Positions 8,338-17,069 of a stretch of 64,000 nt of DNA are shown here, one piece after another. How positions within the stretch are numbered: the first letter of the stretch is position 1; each line of letters starts with the position of its first letter. Both the position numbers and the translations under genes were made by a program. The notes beneath the pieces are model-generated. The model ran no database searches. It saw only the letters and a program-made list of their open reading frames with translations, and had not been told where the DNA came from. The stretch is from Pseudomonas reinekei (lineage in GTDB: Bacteria; Pseudomonadota; Gammaproteobacteria; Pseudomonadales; Pseudomonadaceae), in NCBI RefSeq assembly GCF_001945365.1, contig NZ_MSTQ01000025.1, forward strand, positions 1 to 64,000, written 5' to 3'.

Positions 8338-9096
8338 TTACTTATGCCGCGATCCATCGAACCACTCCAACGCCGTGCGCCAGAAGCAGATCCCCAGAAA
8401 ATACGCCGACATCAGCAACCAAAGCCCCATCACCATTGGGTTGATCTCCGGATGATTGATCACCAGCGACAAACTGCACAGCAACCAGGTCGCGGTCACG
8501 GCAATGTTGATCGGCATGAAGCGACGCACGCGGAATGGATGCAGGAATTTCATTCGGGTCAGCGTCAACAGGGCCAGACCAATCACGGTGAGGAAAGTGA
8601 TCCACGGTGAGGGAGCAATGATGTACAGGCACAAGGCGACCACGTTCCACGCGGCGGGAAAGCCTTGGAAGTAGTTGTCCTTGCTTTTCATATTGACGTT
8701 GCAGAAACAGAACAGCGACGACACCAGAATGAGCGACACGGTCAGCAACAGCGTGTAGTCCGGCAGCGGGATGTAGCGATAGATGAACAGCGCCGGAATG
8801 AACACATAGGTCAGATAGTCGATCACCAGATCGAGAATCGAGCCGTCGAAACCGGGCAGCACTGCTTGCACATTGACCTTGCGTGCCAGCGCACCGTCCA
8901 GGCCGTCAACGATCAGGGCCACGCCCAGCCAGAGCAGGCAGTTGGTCGGTTGGTTATCGAGCAGGGCCAGTGTGGCGAGGAAAGCGGTGACCACGCCAGT
9001 GGCGGTGAATCCATGGGCACCCCAGGCTTTGAGCCTGGCGATGTGTAGGGTCGATATCACGGGGGCGTTCTCCAGAAAGTGAAGCAAGCCAATCAA
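8338..9096 (-). CDS. pcs: Phosphatidylcholine synthase
   Basis: A 252-residue integral membrane enzyme that joins choline to CDP-diacylglycerol, giving phosphatidylcholine in one step. The CDP-alcohol phosphotransferase signature reads DGLDGALAR...GFDGSILDLVIDY, in which the Gly/Asp residues that bind CDP and metal are all present. About eight hydrophobic segments follow the N-terminal 'AWGAHGFTATG' block typical of Pcs. The exact start is uncertain: the ATG at 9096 is used, but a GTG 12 codons on is possible. It stands alone. Dependence on external choline links loosely to the quaternary-amine genes at 17-26 kb. Confidence 0.92.
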   Translation of the reverse strand: MIGLLHFLENAPVISTLHIARLKAWGAHGFTATGVVTAFLATLALLDNQPTNCLLWLGVALIVDGLDGALARKVNVQAVLPGFDGSILDLVIDYLTYVFIPALFIYRYIPLPDYTLLLTVSLILVSSLFCFCNVNMKSKDNYFQGFPAAWNVVALCLYIIAPSPWITFLTVIGLALLTLTRMKFLHPFRVRRFMPINIAVTATWLLCSLSLVINHPEINPMVMGLWLLMSAYFLGICFWRTALEWFDGSRHK

Positions 9097-9320
9097 TGCC
9101 CTTCATCAGAGGACGGCGGCAAACCGGGTCGGGTTGCAGTTATCGACCGGGTATCCGGGAATAAGGTTCACCGCCCATGAATCTTAGCCAAGCCTCGATA
9201 AAACACCCCGGGCAAATACACGCGGCTGATTTGCCGGGCGTCAGCCAAACGGTGGTGGCGCATTTACAGGTGAGGTCTATCGTTGCCTGACGGATCACTC
9301 CCTTCGATGAGGACGTCGTC

Positions 9321-10073
9321 ATGAACACCAGCGATCTGCTCGAACAATTACTGCGGGCCGGCCAGGGCTCAATGTCGCGACAGGGCGGCGGCGGAGCCTC
9401 GGCACAAGGCTGCCTCCGCGATCTGGGCGGATTGCTCGGGGGGCTGCTGGGTGGCGGTGGCGGCGTCAGCGGTGCCGGGGCAGGTGGAATGGGCGGGCTG
9501 GGTGGCTTGCTCGGTGGCTTGCTCGGAGGTGGTGCGTCGCCGATGGGCGGCGCGCCGCAGTCGCGATCCGGTGGTGGCGCCAACTACGCGGCGCTCGCGT
9601 CGCTGGGGATGATGGCATTCCAGGCCTATCAAGCCTGGCAACGCAGTCAGGCTTCGCAGCAACAACAGGCGCCGCAACAGGCCATGCGCACGGTGGACAT
9701 GCTGGCCGGGCCGGAAGTCGAAGAACACAGCCATGCGATCTTGCGTGCATTGATTGCTGCGGCCAAGGCTGATGGCCGGTTTGACGATGCTGAGAAGGCG
9801 ATGATCAACAAACAAATCGCCAGCCACACTGACGACCCGCAGTTGCAGCAGTGGCTCGACGATGAAGTCGCCAAACCGCTGGACCCCAATGAGGTGGCTC
9901 AGTCGGCAACCGATCCTGGCATGGCCGCCGAAATGTACCTGGCCAGTGTGATGCTGGTGGATGATCAGCAGGATGCCGAACGCCGCTATCTCGATGAGTT
10001 GGCGGCAGCGTTGCACATTGATCCCGAGTTGCAGGTGCGTCTGGAACAGCAGGCCAAGGGCGGGGTTGCTTGA
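9321..10073 (+). CDS. DUF533/TerB-like protein with Gly-rich N-terminus (YebE-like)
   Basis: A 250-residue protein. Residues 1-90 are Gly/Leu-rich with two near-identical 'GGLLGGLLGGG' stretches. A hydrophobic patch (about 88-100, YAALASLGMMAFQAYQAW) may touch the membrane. The C-terminal part (about 125-250) is an all-helical TerB-like domain with the acidic 'AAAKADGRFDDAEKAMI' helix characteristic of the family. The start follows GATGAGGACGTCGTC. The family is an envelope-associated stress protein of unknown biochemical role. It is monocistronic. Confidence 0.85.
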   Translation: MNTSDLLEQLLRAGQGSMSRQGGGGASAQGCLRDLGGLLGGLLGGGGGVSGAGAGGMGGLGGLLGGLLGGGASPMGGAPQSRSGGGANYAALASLGMMAFQAYQAWQRSQASQQQQAPQQAMRTVDMLAGPEVEEHSHAILRALIAAAKADGRFDDAEKAMINKQIASHTDDPQLQQWLDDEVAKPLDPNEVAQSATDPGMAAEMYLASVMLVDDQQDAERRYLDELAAALHIDPELQVRLEQQAKGGVA

Positions 10074-10110
10074 TTTTGTACCCGTGAGGACCAGCGGCGC
10101 CTGCCAGGAG

Positions 10111-10199
10111 GCCATCGCGGGCAAGCCCGCAGGTACCGGGGTTGTCCACAGAATCTGTTACCGCCACCTGTCTCTGTGGGCGCTGGCTTGCCAGCGATG
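10111..10199. repeat. REP pair in the gap before ligD
   Basis: CATCGCGGGCAAGCCCGC at 10111-10128 and GCTGGCTTGCCAGCGATG at 10182-10199 are outward-matching halves of the classic Pseudomonas REP. The rest of the 339-base gap (10074-10412) holds no gene that I can see. Confidence 0.65.
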
Positions 10200-10412
10200 A
10201 ACGATGACGCGGTCAACACTGCCGGTGAATCCGGTCTGCGGGAGTCCAGCGGTGCCCTCTGAGTATATTTCCTCAGCCGCAAGCTCGATGCGGCCGAGAG
10301 GCCCGTCTGTCCGGGCAATTTCAACGCCGATGGAATTTTTGCCCTGACGCTTTGCTCTGCTGAGTTAAGGGATAGGCTGATTCAGCGCCCTGCAGCGATC
10401 CGCAGGTGAGCC

Positions 10413-13010
10413 ATGAATAAAAACCTCGATGACTACAATCGTATGCGCGATTTTTCGGCGACGTCCGAGCCGGCTGCCGTCAAGCGCACCGGCAGGAAAC
10501 CTGCCAAGGATCATGCGCTGCAATTCTGCATTCAGAAACACGACGCCTCGCGCCTGCATTACGACTTCCGCCTGGAGCTCGACGGTGCGCTCAAGAGCTG
10601 GGCGGTGCCCAAGGGCCCGTCGCTCGACCCCAAGGTCAAGCGCCTGGCAGTGCACGTCGAAGACCATCCCCTGGACTACGCCACCTTCGAGGGCAGCATC
10701 CCCGAAGGTCACTATGGCGCCGGCGATGTCATCGTCTGGGACCGTGGGGTATGGATCCCCCAGGACGACCCGTCCAAGGCCTACGAGAAGGGCCGTCTCA
10801 AGTTCGAGCTGCAGGGCGAGAAACTCGGAGGGCTGTGGAACCTGGTGCGTACGCACATGCCGGGCAAGCAGGAGCAGTGGTTTCTGATCAAGCATCAGGA
10901 TGGCGCGGCGCGGCCCGAAAGTGATTACGACGTGGTGAGCGCCGAGCCCGACAGCGTCATCAGTGAGCGCACCATCGTGGCCAGGACACCCAAGACGAAA
11001 AAAACCGCCAAGCCCAAACCCATCAAAAAATTGGCTGCCCCGGTGAGGGGAAAATCCGCGCCGCTTACCGGCGCGCACAAGGCCAAACTGCCGGATCAGA
11101 TCAAGCCGGAACTGGCGACGCTGGTGGAAAAAGCCCCGGACGGCCAGTGGAGCTATGAGGTCAAGTTCGACGGCTACCGGATCATGGCGCGCATCGACCA
11201 CAACGAGGTCAAGCTCTTCACTCGCAACGGCCACGACTGGACGCACAAGTTGCCCGAACAGGCCAAGGCGTTGGCCGGCATGGGCCTGGAATCGGCATGG
11301 CTCGACGGCGAAATGGTCGTGGCAGACGAGCAGGGCGTACCGGATTTCCAGGCGTTGCAGAACGCCTTCGAAGCCGGTCGCAGCGCCAACATTCTTTATT
11401 ACCTGTTCGACATGCCTTACCTCAATGGCGTGGACCTGCGCGAAGTGCCGGTCGAAGAGCGAAGGGCTGCGCTGGCGACCGTGCTCAAGGCCAGCAAAGA
11501 CCCGCTGCTGCGCTTCTCCGACGCGTTTGGCGAAGATCCCCAGGCGTTGCTCAACAGCGCCTGCCAGATGCGCATGGAAGGCCTGATCGGCAAGCGTCTC
11601 GGGTCGCCCTATGTCTCTCGGCGCAGCAGCGACTGGATCAAACTCAAGTGCAAGCATCGTCAGGAGTTCGTGATCGTCGGCTTCACCGATCCCAAGGGCA
11701 CGCGCAGCGCGTTCGGCGCCTTGTTGCTGGGCCTGCATGAGCGCGACAGTGGCAAGTTGCGCTATGCGGGCAAGGTCGGCACCGGGTTCACCGAAGCGAC
11801 GCTCGACAGCCTTCATCAACAGCTCAAGCCGTTGCAGACCAAAAAACCGTCGGTGGTCAATCCGCCCACGGGCGTCGAACTCAAGGGCGTGCACTGGCTC
11901 AAGCCTGAACTGTTGGCCGAAGTGGCCTTCGCTGAAATGACCAAGGACGGGTCGGTGCGTCATGCGGTGTTCCATGGCCTGCGTGACGACAAATCTGCCC
12001 GGGACATCACCGAGGAGCGAGCGACTGCCGTGAAAACTGCCTCCGCGAAAAAACCTGCCACCCGGTCATCCGCCGTAGCCAAGCCGAAGAAAGCCGAGCC
12101 GGCGCCGTCACAGATCGGCCTGGAGGAGGGCAAGGTGCGCATCACCCACCCCGATCGGGTCATCGATGCCAGCAGCGGCACCACCAAAGTGCAACTGGCT
12201 CAGTATTACGCCAGCGTCGCCGAGTGGATTTTGCCGCAACTCAAGGATCGCCCGGTGGCGCTGGTGCGGGCGCCTGACGGTATTGCCGGCGAACTGTTTT
12301 TCCAGAAAAACGCCGAGCGCCTGGCGATTCCCGGCATGACGACCCTGGATCAAAAGCTCACGGGCCAGCCGATGATGGTCATCAACAACGCCGAAGCGCT
12401 GATTGGCGCGGTGCAGATGAGCACCGTGGAGTTTCACACCTGGAACGCCACGTCCGACAAGCTCGACAAACCCGATCGCTTTGTACTCGACCTCGACCCG
12501 GACCCGGCCCTGCCGTGGAAACGCATGGTCGAGGCGACCCAGCTCACTCTTTCGGTGCTGGATGAACTGGGGCTCAAGGCGTTTCTCAAGACCAGCGGTG
12601 GCAAGGGCATTCACCTGGTGGTGCCGTTGACCCGCAAGCTCGGTTGGGATGAGGTCAAGGATTTCAGCCACGCGATCGTCAGCCATATGGCCAAGTTGCT
12701 GCCCGAACGTTTTTCGGCGGTGTCGGGGCCGAAGAATCGGGTGGGGCGTATCTTCATCGATTACCTGCGCAATGGCCTGGGGGCGACGACCATCTGCGCC
12801 TATGCCGCGCGTACCCGCGAAGGCATGCCGGTGTCGATGCCGATTTTTCCGGAAGAGGTCGAAGCGCTCAAGGGCGGTAACCAGTGGAATATTCACAATG
12901 CCCATGAACGCTTGGCGCAGGTGGGGGATGGGCCGTGGGCGGACATGAAGAAAACCCGGCAGACCATTACGGCCGAGATGCGCCGACGGGTCGGGATGAA
13001 GAAGACCTGA
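10413..13010 (+). CDS. ligD: DNA ligase D (3'-phosphoesterase, ligase and polymerase)
   Basis: An 865-residue enzyme of bacterial non-homologous end joining. Order: 3'-phosphoesterase (about 30-190, with DFRLE and the catalytic His/Asp block 'HVEDHPLDYATFEG'), ATP-dependent ligase (about 225-530, adenylated Lys251 in EVKFDGYR, later GLIGKR and KLKC motifs), basic Ala/Lys/Pro linker (about 530-570), and a primase-like polymerase domain with the metal-binding pair in DLDPDP. Domain order and length match Pseudomonas LigD. The start has CAGGTGAGCC just before it. No ku gene is in the window; in Pseudomonas it is often unlinked. Confidence 0.97.
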   Translation: MNKNLDDYNRMRDFSATSEPAAVKRTGRKPAKDHALQFCIQKHDASRLHYDFRLELDGALKSWAVPKGPSLDPKVKRLAVHVEDHPLDYATFEGSIPEGHYGAGDVIVWDRGVWIPQDDPSKAYEKGRLKFELQGEKLGGLWNLVRTHMPGKQEQWFLIKHQDGAARPESDYDVVSAEPDSVISERTIVARTPKTKKTAKPKPIKKLAAPVRGKSAPLTGAHKAKLPDQIKPELATLVEKAPDGQWSYEVKFDGYRIMARIDHNEVKLFTRNGHDWTHKLPEQAKALAGMGLESAWLDGEMVVADEQGVPDFQALQNAFEAGRSANILYYLFDMPYLNGVDLREVPVEERRAALATVLKASKDPLLRFSDAFGEDPQALLNSACQMRMEGLIGKRLGSPYVSRRSSDWIKLKCKHRQEFVIVGFTDPKGTRSAFGALLLGLHERDSGKLRYAGKVGTGFTEATLDSLHQQLKPLQTKKPSVVNPPTGVELKGVHWLKPELLAEVAFAEMTKDGSVRHAVFHGLRDDKSARDITEERATAVKTASAKKPATRSSAVAKPKKAEPAPSQIGLEEGKVRITHPDRVIDASSGTTKVQLAQYYASVAEWILPQLKDRPVALVRAPDGIAGELFFQKNAERLAIPGMTTLDQKLTGQPMMVINNAEALIGAVQMSTVEFHTWNATSDKLDKPDRFVLDLDPDPALPWKRMVEATQLTLSVLDELGLKAFLKTSGGKGIHLVVPLTRKLGWDEVKDFSHAIVSHMAKLLPERFSAVSGPKNRVGRIFIDYLRNGLGATTICAYAARTREGMPVSMPIFPEEVEALKGGNQWNIHNAHERLAQVGDGPWADMKKTRQTITAEMRRRVGMKKT

Positions 13011-13011
13011 T

Positions 13012-13056
13012 GCCCCTGCAGGAGCTGCCGCAGCTTGCGACAGCTCCTGCAGGGGC
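13012..13056. terminator. Bidirectional terminator after ligD
   Basis: A 16-base perfect stem, GCCCCTGCAGGAGCTG at 13012-13027 and its complement at 13041-13056, with a 13-base loop. It separates ligD and the convergent lipoprotein gene and resembles the genomic REP family. Confidence 0.75.
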
Positions 13057-13062
13057 AGCGTA

Positions 13063-13737
13063 TTACTTGATGAACGCCTGGAAGTCATTCCCCAGCTTGT
13101 CGATCGCTGCCTTGAAGTCCTGGGCAGTGATTTTCTGTTTGTCATTTTCCAGCGTGGTGCCAAAGATTTTACGTACGGCCTTGGCTACGGTTTGATTGTT
13201 TTTGGCGTCGATGAACTCAGCCTCGATATACAGTTCGGTGTTTTCATCCCGAATACCCGTAGCGGCGGACACACCGCCGACGACCGCCGCGATGGGCACC
13301 ACTTCATACCAGTGCATGCCTTCAGGCGAGGCACTGACGCCGGTGATCGCTGCCCGCATGACCAAGGTTTTGGCCCCGGCCGGCGCAGCACTTGGGCTGG
13401 AAACCACCCGGTACTTCTGCCCCAGCGTGGTCTTGGCCTTGTTGCTCATGTAGTTCTGAATGTCGGCCAGCGTCTGCTGGTTGACCCGCTCATTGGGCTT
13501 GGGTGCCGGGTACATTTCCAGACGGGTGAATGCCACCGTGTCGTAGGCATTCGGGTTCCACGACGGGCTTACCCAACGCATGGCTGTTCCGCCGCTGGGC
13601 GTTTCAACTTGCTGCAGATTGTTGTAGTTGGACAGGTAGCCGGAGTACTGATCCTTCTCGGTGACTTTCGACGTACAACCACCGAGCAACAGACTGGCCA
13701 GGGCAGTGCCGACGAGCCATTTACGGGTCAGGTTCAT
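13063..13737 (-). CDS. DUF3313-type outer-membrane lipoprotein
   Basis: A 224-residue protein with a lipoprotein signal: charged start, hydrophobic stretch and lipobox LLLGGC (Cys about residue 20). The mature part has the DUF3313 layout, including a 'Y-x-W-x-P' type block near residue 50 and a conserved 'AAITGVSASPE' segment. Role unknown; family members are predicted periplasm-facing lipoproteins. The ATG at 13735-13737 places the lipobox at the usual distance. An upstream start would add 19 unlikely residues. Confidence 0.82.
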   Translation of the reverse strand: MNLTRKWLVGTALASLLLGGCTSKVTEKDQYSGYLSNYNNLQQVETPSGGTAMRWVSPSWNPNAYDTVAFTRLEMYPAPKPNERVNQQTLADIQNYMSNKAKTTLGQKYRVVSSPSAAPAGAKTLVMRAAITGVSASPEGMHWYEVVPIAAVVGGVSAATGIRDENTELYIEAEFIDAKNNQTVAKAVRKIFGTTLENDKQKITAQDFKAAIDKLGNDFQAFIK

Positions 13738-14132
13738 AGTGTTGTTTGCTCCTTGGATAAGTTGTTTTTTCTTGAAAACAATCAGAAACGCCAAGTCATG
13801 ATTCCGGGCACGGCTTGAATCCAGGCACGATCAAATAACCCGGAAACTCGATTGCCCGATGAGGACTGGGTCTGCATACGGCGAGCAATGTGGAGGTGGC
13901 TAAAGCCAATGGTGTGAAATGCATGGCGTCAGCACCTCAACGTCAGTTCCTGGCAACACTTTTTAAGTTGTCTCACGCAAAGAGCGTAGGTTCGAATTGC
14001 AAAATCGCCAGTACGGATTGGCTGCGGACAGGTCTGCGCTTCAGTGGCGGCTCATCCCTGCCACGGGCCATTGTCGGCCTCGTAGAAGGCGTACGTATGA
14101 TCGACGGCGACGGGGAACTTCAGAATGGGCTA
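13738..14132. other. Gap of 395 bases without a recognisable gene
   Basis: It contains the upstream region of the lipoprotein gene. Open frames in it, on both strands, have no ribosome sites, unlike codon use and no recognisable domain. No hairpin terminator or repeat was seen. Confidence 0.5.
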
Positions 14133-14534
14133 TCACGCGTCCCGCAACAGGTCGTTGGCGTTGAGGACTTCGTAAGCGATTTCCGGGCGTTTTTCCATGG
14201 CGCGGCGGATCGCCGCCGGGATCGCTGCGCGAGTCTTGCGGCACAGCCCGGGCAGCTCGCCGACGTGAATGCCGATGCCGCGCATGGTGCGCACTTCGTT
14301 GAAGCTGGGGACGATGTCGACGCGGATGCCCAGTTGCTCGAGCATTCGCCGTTGCAGATGCTCCAGGTCCTGAAGGCTAGTCAGGTTTTCCAGGCGATCG
14401 ATCAGGCGCTTTTCTTCCGTACGCGTCAGAAACAGGATGCGCACGTCCGCTCCCGGGGTTTCGAGCAGCGGGTCACGCCCGCAATCGCAGGCGCCGGGCG
14501 GGCAGGGTTGGCGGATCGGAGCAGAGGTGTTCAT
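14133..14534 (-). CDS. Conserved hypothetical protein with N-terminal Cys cluster
   Basis: A 133-residue soluble protein. The N-terminus has a C-x4-C-x-C cluster (about residues 11-17), which might bind a metal, followed by a charged helical region and a C-terminal part with 'GIGIHVGELPGLCRKTRAAI'. Codon use and composition are those of a real Pseudomonas gene, but I do not recognise the family. An upstream TTG would add three residues; the ATG at 14534 is preferred. Confidence 0.7.
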   Translation of the reverse strand: MNTSAPIRQPCPPGACDCGRDPLLETPGADVRILFLTRTEEKRLIDRLENLTSLQDLEHLQRRMLEQLGIRVDIVPSFNEVRTMRGIGIHVGELPGLCRKTRAAIPAAIRRAMEKRPEIAYEVLNANDLLRDA

Positions 14535-14725
14535 GGGGTCCAATCATAGAGCGCAGTGCTTGAATTTGCCCATAGGGTTTGAGCATGTACAGCCGATCCC
14601 CTTTAGGCGTGAGCCCGTCCGCGAGGGTGGGTCAGCTTTTCGGCGATAAGGCATTTTGCTGGCCCCCGGATTGTTCGGTTGTCGCCAGAATCGCTTCATT
14701 TTCAGTCGGTTAGGGTGGGTATTTG

Positions 14726-15055
14726 ATGCGCAATATCTGGGTCGCGTTGATCTCGTTCAGCATGGCGGGCCTTGCAGTTCCTGCCGAGGGAAAGGAACTG
14801 AAGGCCGGTGATACCTACATGTGCAGTTGGGGCGCGGGTACGGCGGCTAGAGCACAGGAACTCAAGTTGTCCGGGGTTTCGCTGTATGCGGCGCGGCAGA
14901 AAATCCAGTCGTACAAGTTTGCCAAGTCGTGGATGCGGATGATGGCGATGGGGATAACCGAACAAACGTATGACAGCCCGACGCGGATGAAGCCAGCGGC
15001 GGTCCGGCAGAGTTTTTACGATGATTGTGTGAAGTATAAGTTGGCGCGTAAGTGA
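14726..15055 (+). CDS. Small exported hypothetical protein
   Basis: A 109-residue protein with a signal peptide (about residues 1-20, cleavage near VPAEG). The mature part is basic and Tyr/Lys-rich with two Cys (MCSWG and DDCVKY) that could form a disulfide. No family is recognised. The ATG at 14726 is preceded by TAGGGTGGGTATTTG, giving a usable ribosome site; a TTG one codon earlier is also possible. Confidence 0.6.
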   Translation: MRNIWVALISFSMAGLAVPAEGKELKAGDTYMCSWGAGTAARAQELKLSGVSLYAARQKIQSYKFAKSWMRMMAMGITEQTYDSPTRMKPAAVRQSFYDDCVKYKLARK

Positions 15056-15284
15056 TGGTTTTTTAGTCTGGCGCCTGTTCATTTTTTTGCTTAACGGCCA
15101 CTCAGGGTTTCGCTTTCACTGCAAATCCCTATGGCAAACGCCGCGCAGAAGCCGGCTTGACCCTCGTCGAATCTACTGCCTCATCGACTCACACCGTCTA
15201 TATTCAATGACTGGCATCAAGCCTGAACTTCGTTTTCCGATTCACCTGAAATTGCTTGAACCTCAATCCAATCAGGAGATCATC

Positions 15285-15701
15285 ATGACCCACCTCGACA
15301 AAGTCTTGTACACCGCCAAAACCCACACCACGGGCGGGCGCGACGGCGCATCAAAAAGCTCTGACGGCATTCTCGATGTCAAACTGTCATCCCCTGGCGC
15401 GGGCGGAGGTGGTACCAATCCGGAGCAGTTGTTCGCCGCCGGCTGGTCTGCCTGTTTCATCGGTGCGATGCAGGTCGCGGCCAAGGAAATGAAAGTTGCC
15501 TTGCCCAAGGATGTGGCCGTTGACACCGAAGTCGACCTGGGCACCAACGAAGGCGGCTACCTTTTGCAGGCGCGGCTGAATGTGAGCCTGCCGGGGCTGG
15601 ACCGCGAGACCGCGCAAAAAATTGTCGAAACCGGGCACCAGTACTGCCCGTATTCGAAGGCCACGCGCAATAACATCAATGCGGTGGTCAAGCTCGTTTG
15701 A
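15285..15701 (+). CDS. ohr: Organic hydroperoxide resistance protein (Ohr/OsmC family)
   Basis: A 138-residue thiol peroxidase that reduces organic hydroperoxides. The two catalytic cysteines are present: Cys57 in WSACFIGA and Cys121 in HQYCPYSKATRNN, with the Ohr-type 'GGGTNPEQLFAAG' block between residues 40 and 53. The ATG at 15285 follows AGGAGATCATC; an upstream open frame is not part of the protein. No MarR-type OhrR is adjacent, although the two are often linked. A hairpin-like segment follows at about 15717-15758. Confidence 0.93.
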   Translation: MTHLDKVLYTAKTHTTGGRDGASKSSDGILDVKLSSPGAGGGGTNPEQLFAAGWSACFIGAMQVAAKEMKVALPKDVAVDTEVDLGTNEGGYLLQARLNVSLPGLDRETAQKIVETGHQYCPYSKATRNNINAVVKLV

Positions 15702-15889
15702 GTTGAAATGAAAAAAGGTCTTGGCGACAGATTTCAGGGAGCAACATCGCCAAGGCCTGAAGGGGGTCAAGTCACGGGAACGCCGATGCATCTCAACCGT
15801 CCTCGACATGTCCACAGCCGCTGTCCACCTCCAGCAACAGGGGCTAATATGCCGCGATAAAACCACAATAACGACGTGACCTGCCTTGT

Positions 15890-16807
15890 ATGAAAATCCA
15901 TCCATTACCGCCACTTAATAGTCTGGTCGCGTTTGAAGCGGCGGCACGTCATCTGAGTTTCACTTTGGCTGCGCAAGAGCTGAACGTGACGCAAGGTGCG
16001 ATCAGTCGGCAGGTTCGACTGCTGGAAGACTACCTGGGCAAGGTCTTGTTCGAGCGTACCACCCGGACGATTCATCTGAGCCCGGCTGCCGTTCAATACT
16101 ATGAAACGGTGCGTGCTTCATTGCTGCAAGTGGCACAGGCCACCGGTGAGATTCGCCATTGGCAGGGCGCCGAACAGGTGACAGTCGCCACCAGTACCGC
16201 CATGGCGTCGTTGTGGCTTTTGCCGAAAGTGTCCGAGTTTCAAAGGGAGAACGAAGAAATCGACCTGCGGATCATCGCCCATGACCAGGTCAAGGATTTC
16301 TCCCGTCTCGATTGCGACCTGGCGTTGTATTACTGCAAGACACCGCCAAGGGACATGCAGGTCACGCCCTTGTTTTCCGAAGAGGTTTATCCGGTTTGCA
16401 GTCCTGCCTACCTGGCCAAGTATCCTGACTTGAACAAGCCAGAGGACCTGGTCGCCTGCACCTGGCTTTTTCTCGATGACCCGCAACGCGACTGGATTGG
16501 CTGGCCGGAGTGGTTCCGCAGCCAGGGGCTGAAAAACGTCGAGCCCAAACGCCGGATCAACATCAACAGTTACTCGATGCTGATCCAGTCGGCCATCAGC
16601 GGACAGGGCATTGCACTGGCCTGGTCCAACCTTGTCGATGATCATCTGCAGAGCGGCGCGCTTATCCGTCCACTCGATACCGTACTGAAAACCGATGCGC
16701 AGTTTTGCTTGCTGGAACCCTTGGCACGCGGGGGGATGCGGCAAAGCGTGAAACGTTTCCGTAGTTGGTTGTTGAACCAGCTTCCACCCGCCGAGGACAC
16801 CCGGTAA
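15890..16807 (+). CDS. LysR-family transcriptional regulator (GcvA-like)
   Basis: A 305-residue regulator. The N-terminal helix-turn-helix (about 8-65, 'SFTLAAQELNVTQGAISRQV') has the sequence style of the GcvA/AmpR branch, followed by a substrate-binding effector domain (about 95-300). It ends with a strong intrinsic terminator, then the Rieske oxygenase operon begins 262 bases downstream on the same strand. By position it is the likely activator of that operon. An inverted repeat at 16931-16948 is a candidate binding site. Effector unknown. Confidence 0.9.
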   Translation: MKIHPLPPLNSLVAFEAAARHLSFTLAAQELNVTQGAISRQVRLLEDYLGKVLFERTTRTIHLSPAAVQYYETVRASLLQVAQATGEIRHWQGAEQVTVATSTAMASLWLLPKVSEFQRENEEIDLRIIAHDQVKDFSRLDCDLALYYCKTPPRDMQVTPLFSEEVYPVCSPAYLAKYPDLNKPEDLVACTWLFLDDPQRDWIGWPEWFRSQGLKNVEPKRRININSYSMLIQSAISGQGIALAWSNLVDDHLQSGALIRPLDTVLKTDAQFCLLEPLARGGMRQSVKRFRSWLLNQLPPAEDTR

Positions 16808-16840
16808 CGTCGCAGCCCCGCCTGAATATCCACCACCAGT

Positions 16841-16874
16841 CGCCCGGCATTTTCGATGCCGGGCGATTTTTTTT
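16841..16874 (+). terminator. Rho-independent terminator after the LysR gene
   Basis: A perfect 10-base stem (CGCCCGGCAT at 16841-16850, complement at 16856-16865), a 5-base loop, then ATTTTTTTTG. It insulates the regulator transcript from the catabolic operon. Confidence 0.92.
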
Positions 16875-16930
16875 GCCTCGCGTCAATGCGCGTCAAAAAC
16901 CTGCACCAGCCCTCAAGCCGGCCGCCAATA

Positions 16931-16948
16931 CTTATGACAATAAGTCAT
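16931..16948. promoter_or_regulatory. Candidate LysR-type operator before the Rieske operon
   Basis: CTTATGACAATAAGTCAT contains two nested inverted repeats, CTTAT/ATAAG and ATGAC/GTCAT, in an AT-rich setting 122 bases before the oxygenase start. It suits LysR-type recognition but was not matched to a known site. Confidence 0.4.
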
Positions 16949-17069
16949 GAATCGCGCCGGAAATATCGTTTGTCGACACCCCCTCCGTTTTCCCAAACTG
17001 GCTGCCAGCGGACCCCGGGCCTATGCGCCCGCCGATCATCCAAACCGTGCCCAGCAGGGGAAAACAATA

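Noticed and set aside
13890..14549. 219-codon forward frame
   Set aside because: Antisense to the conserved gene at 14133-14534; codon use and composition favour the reverse gene.
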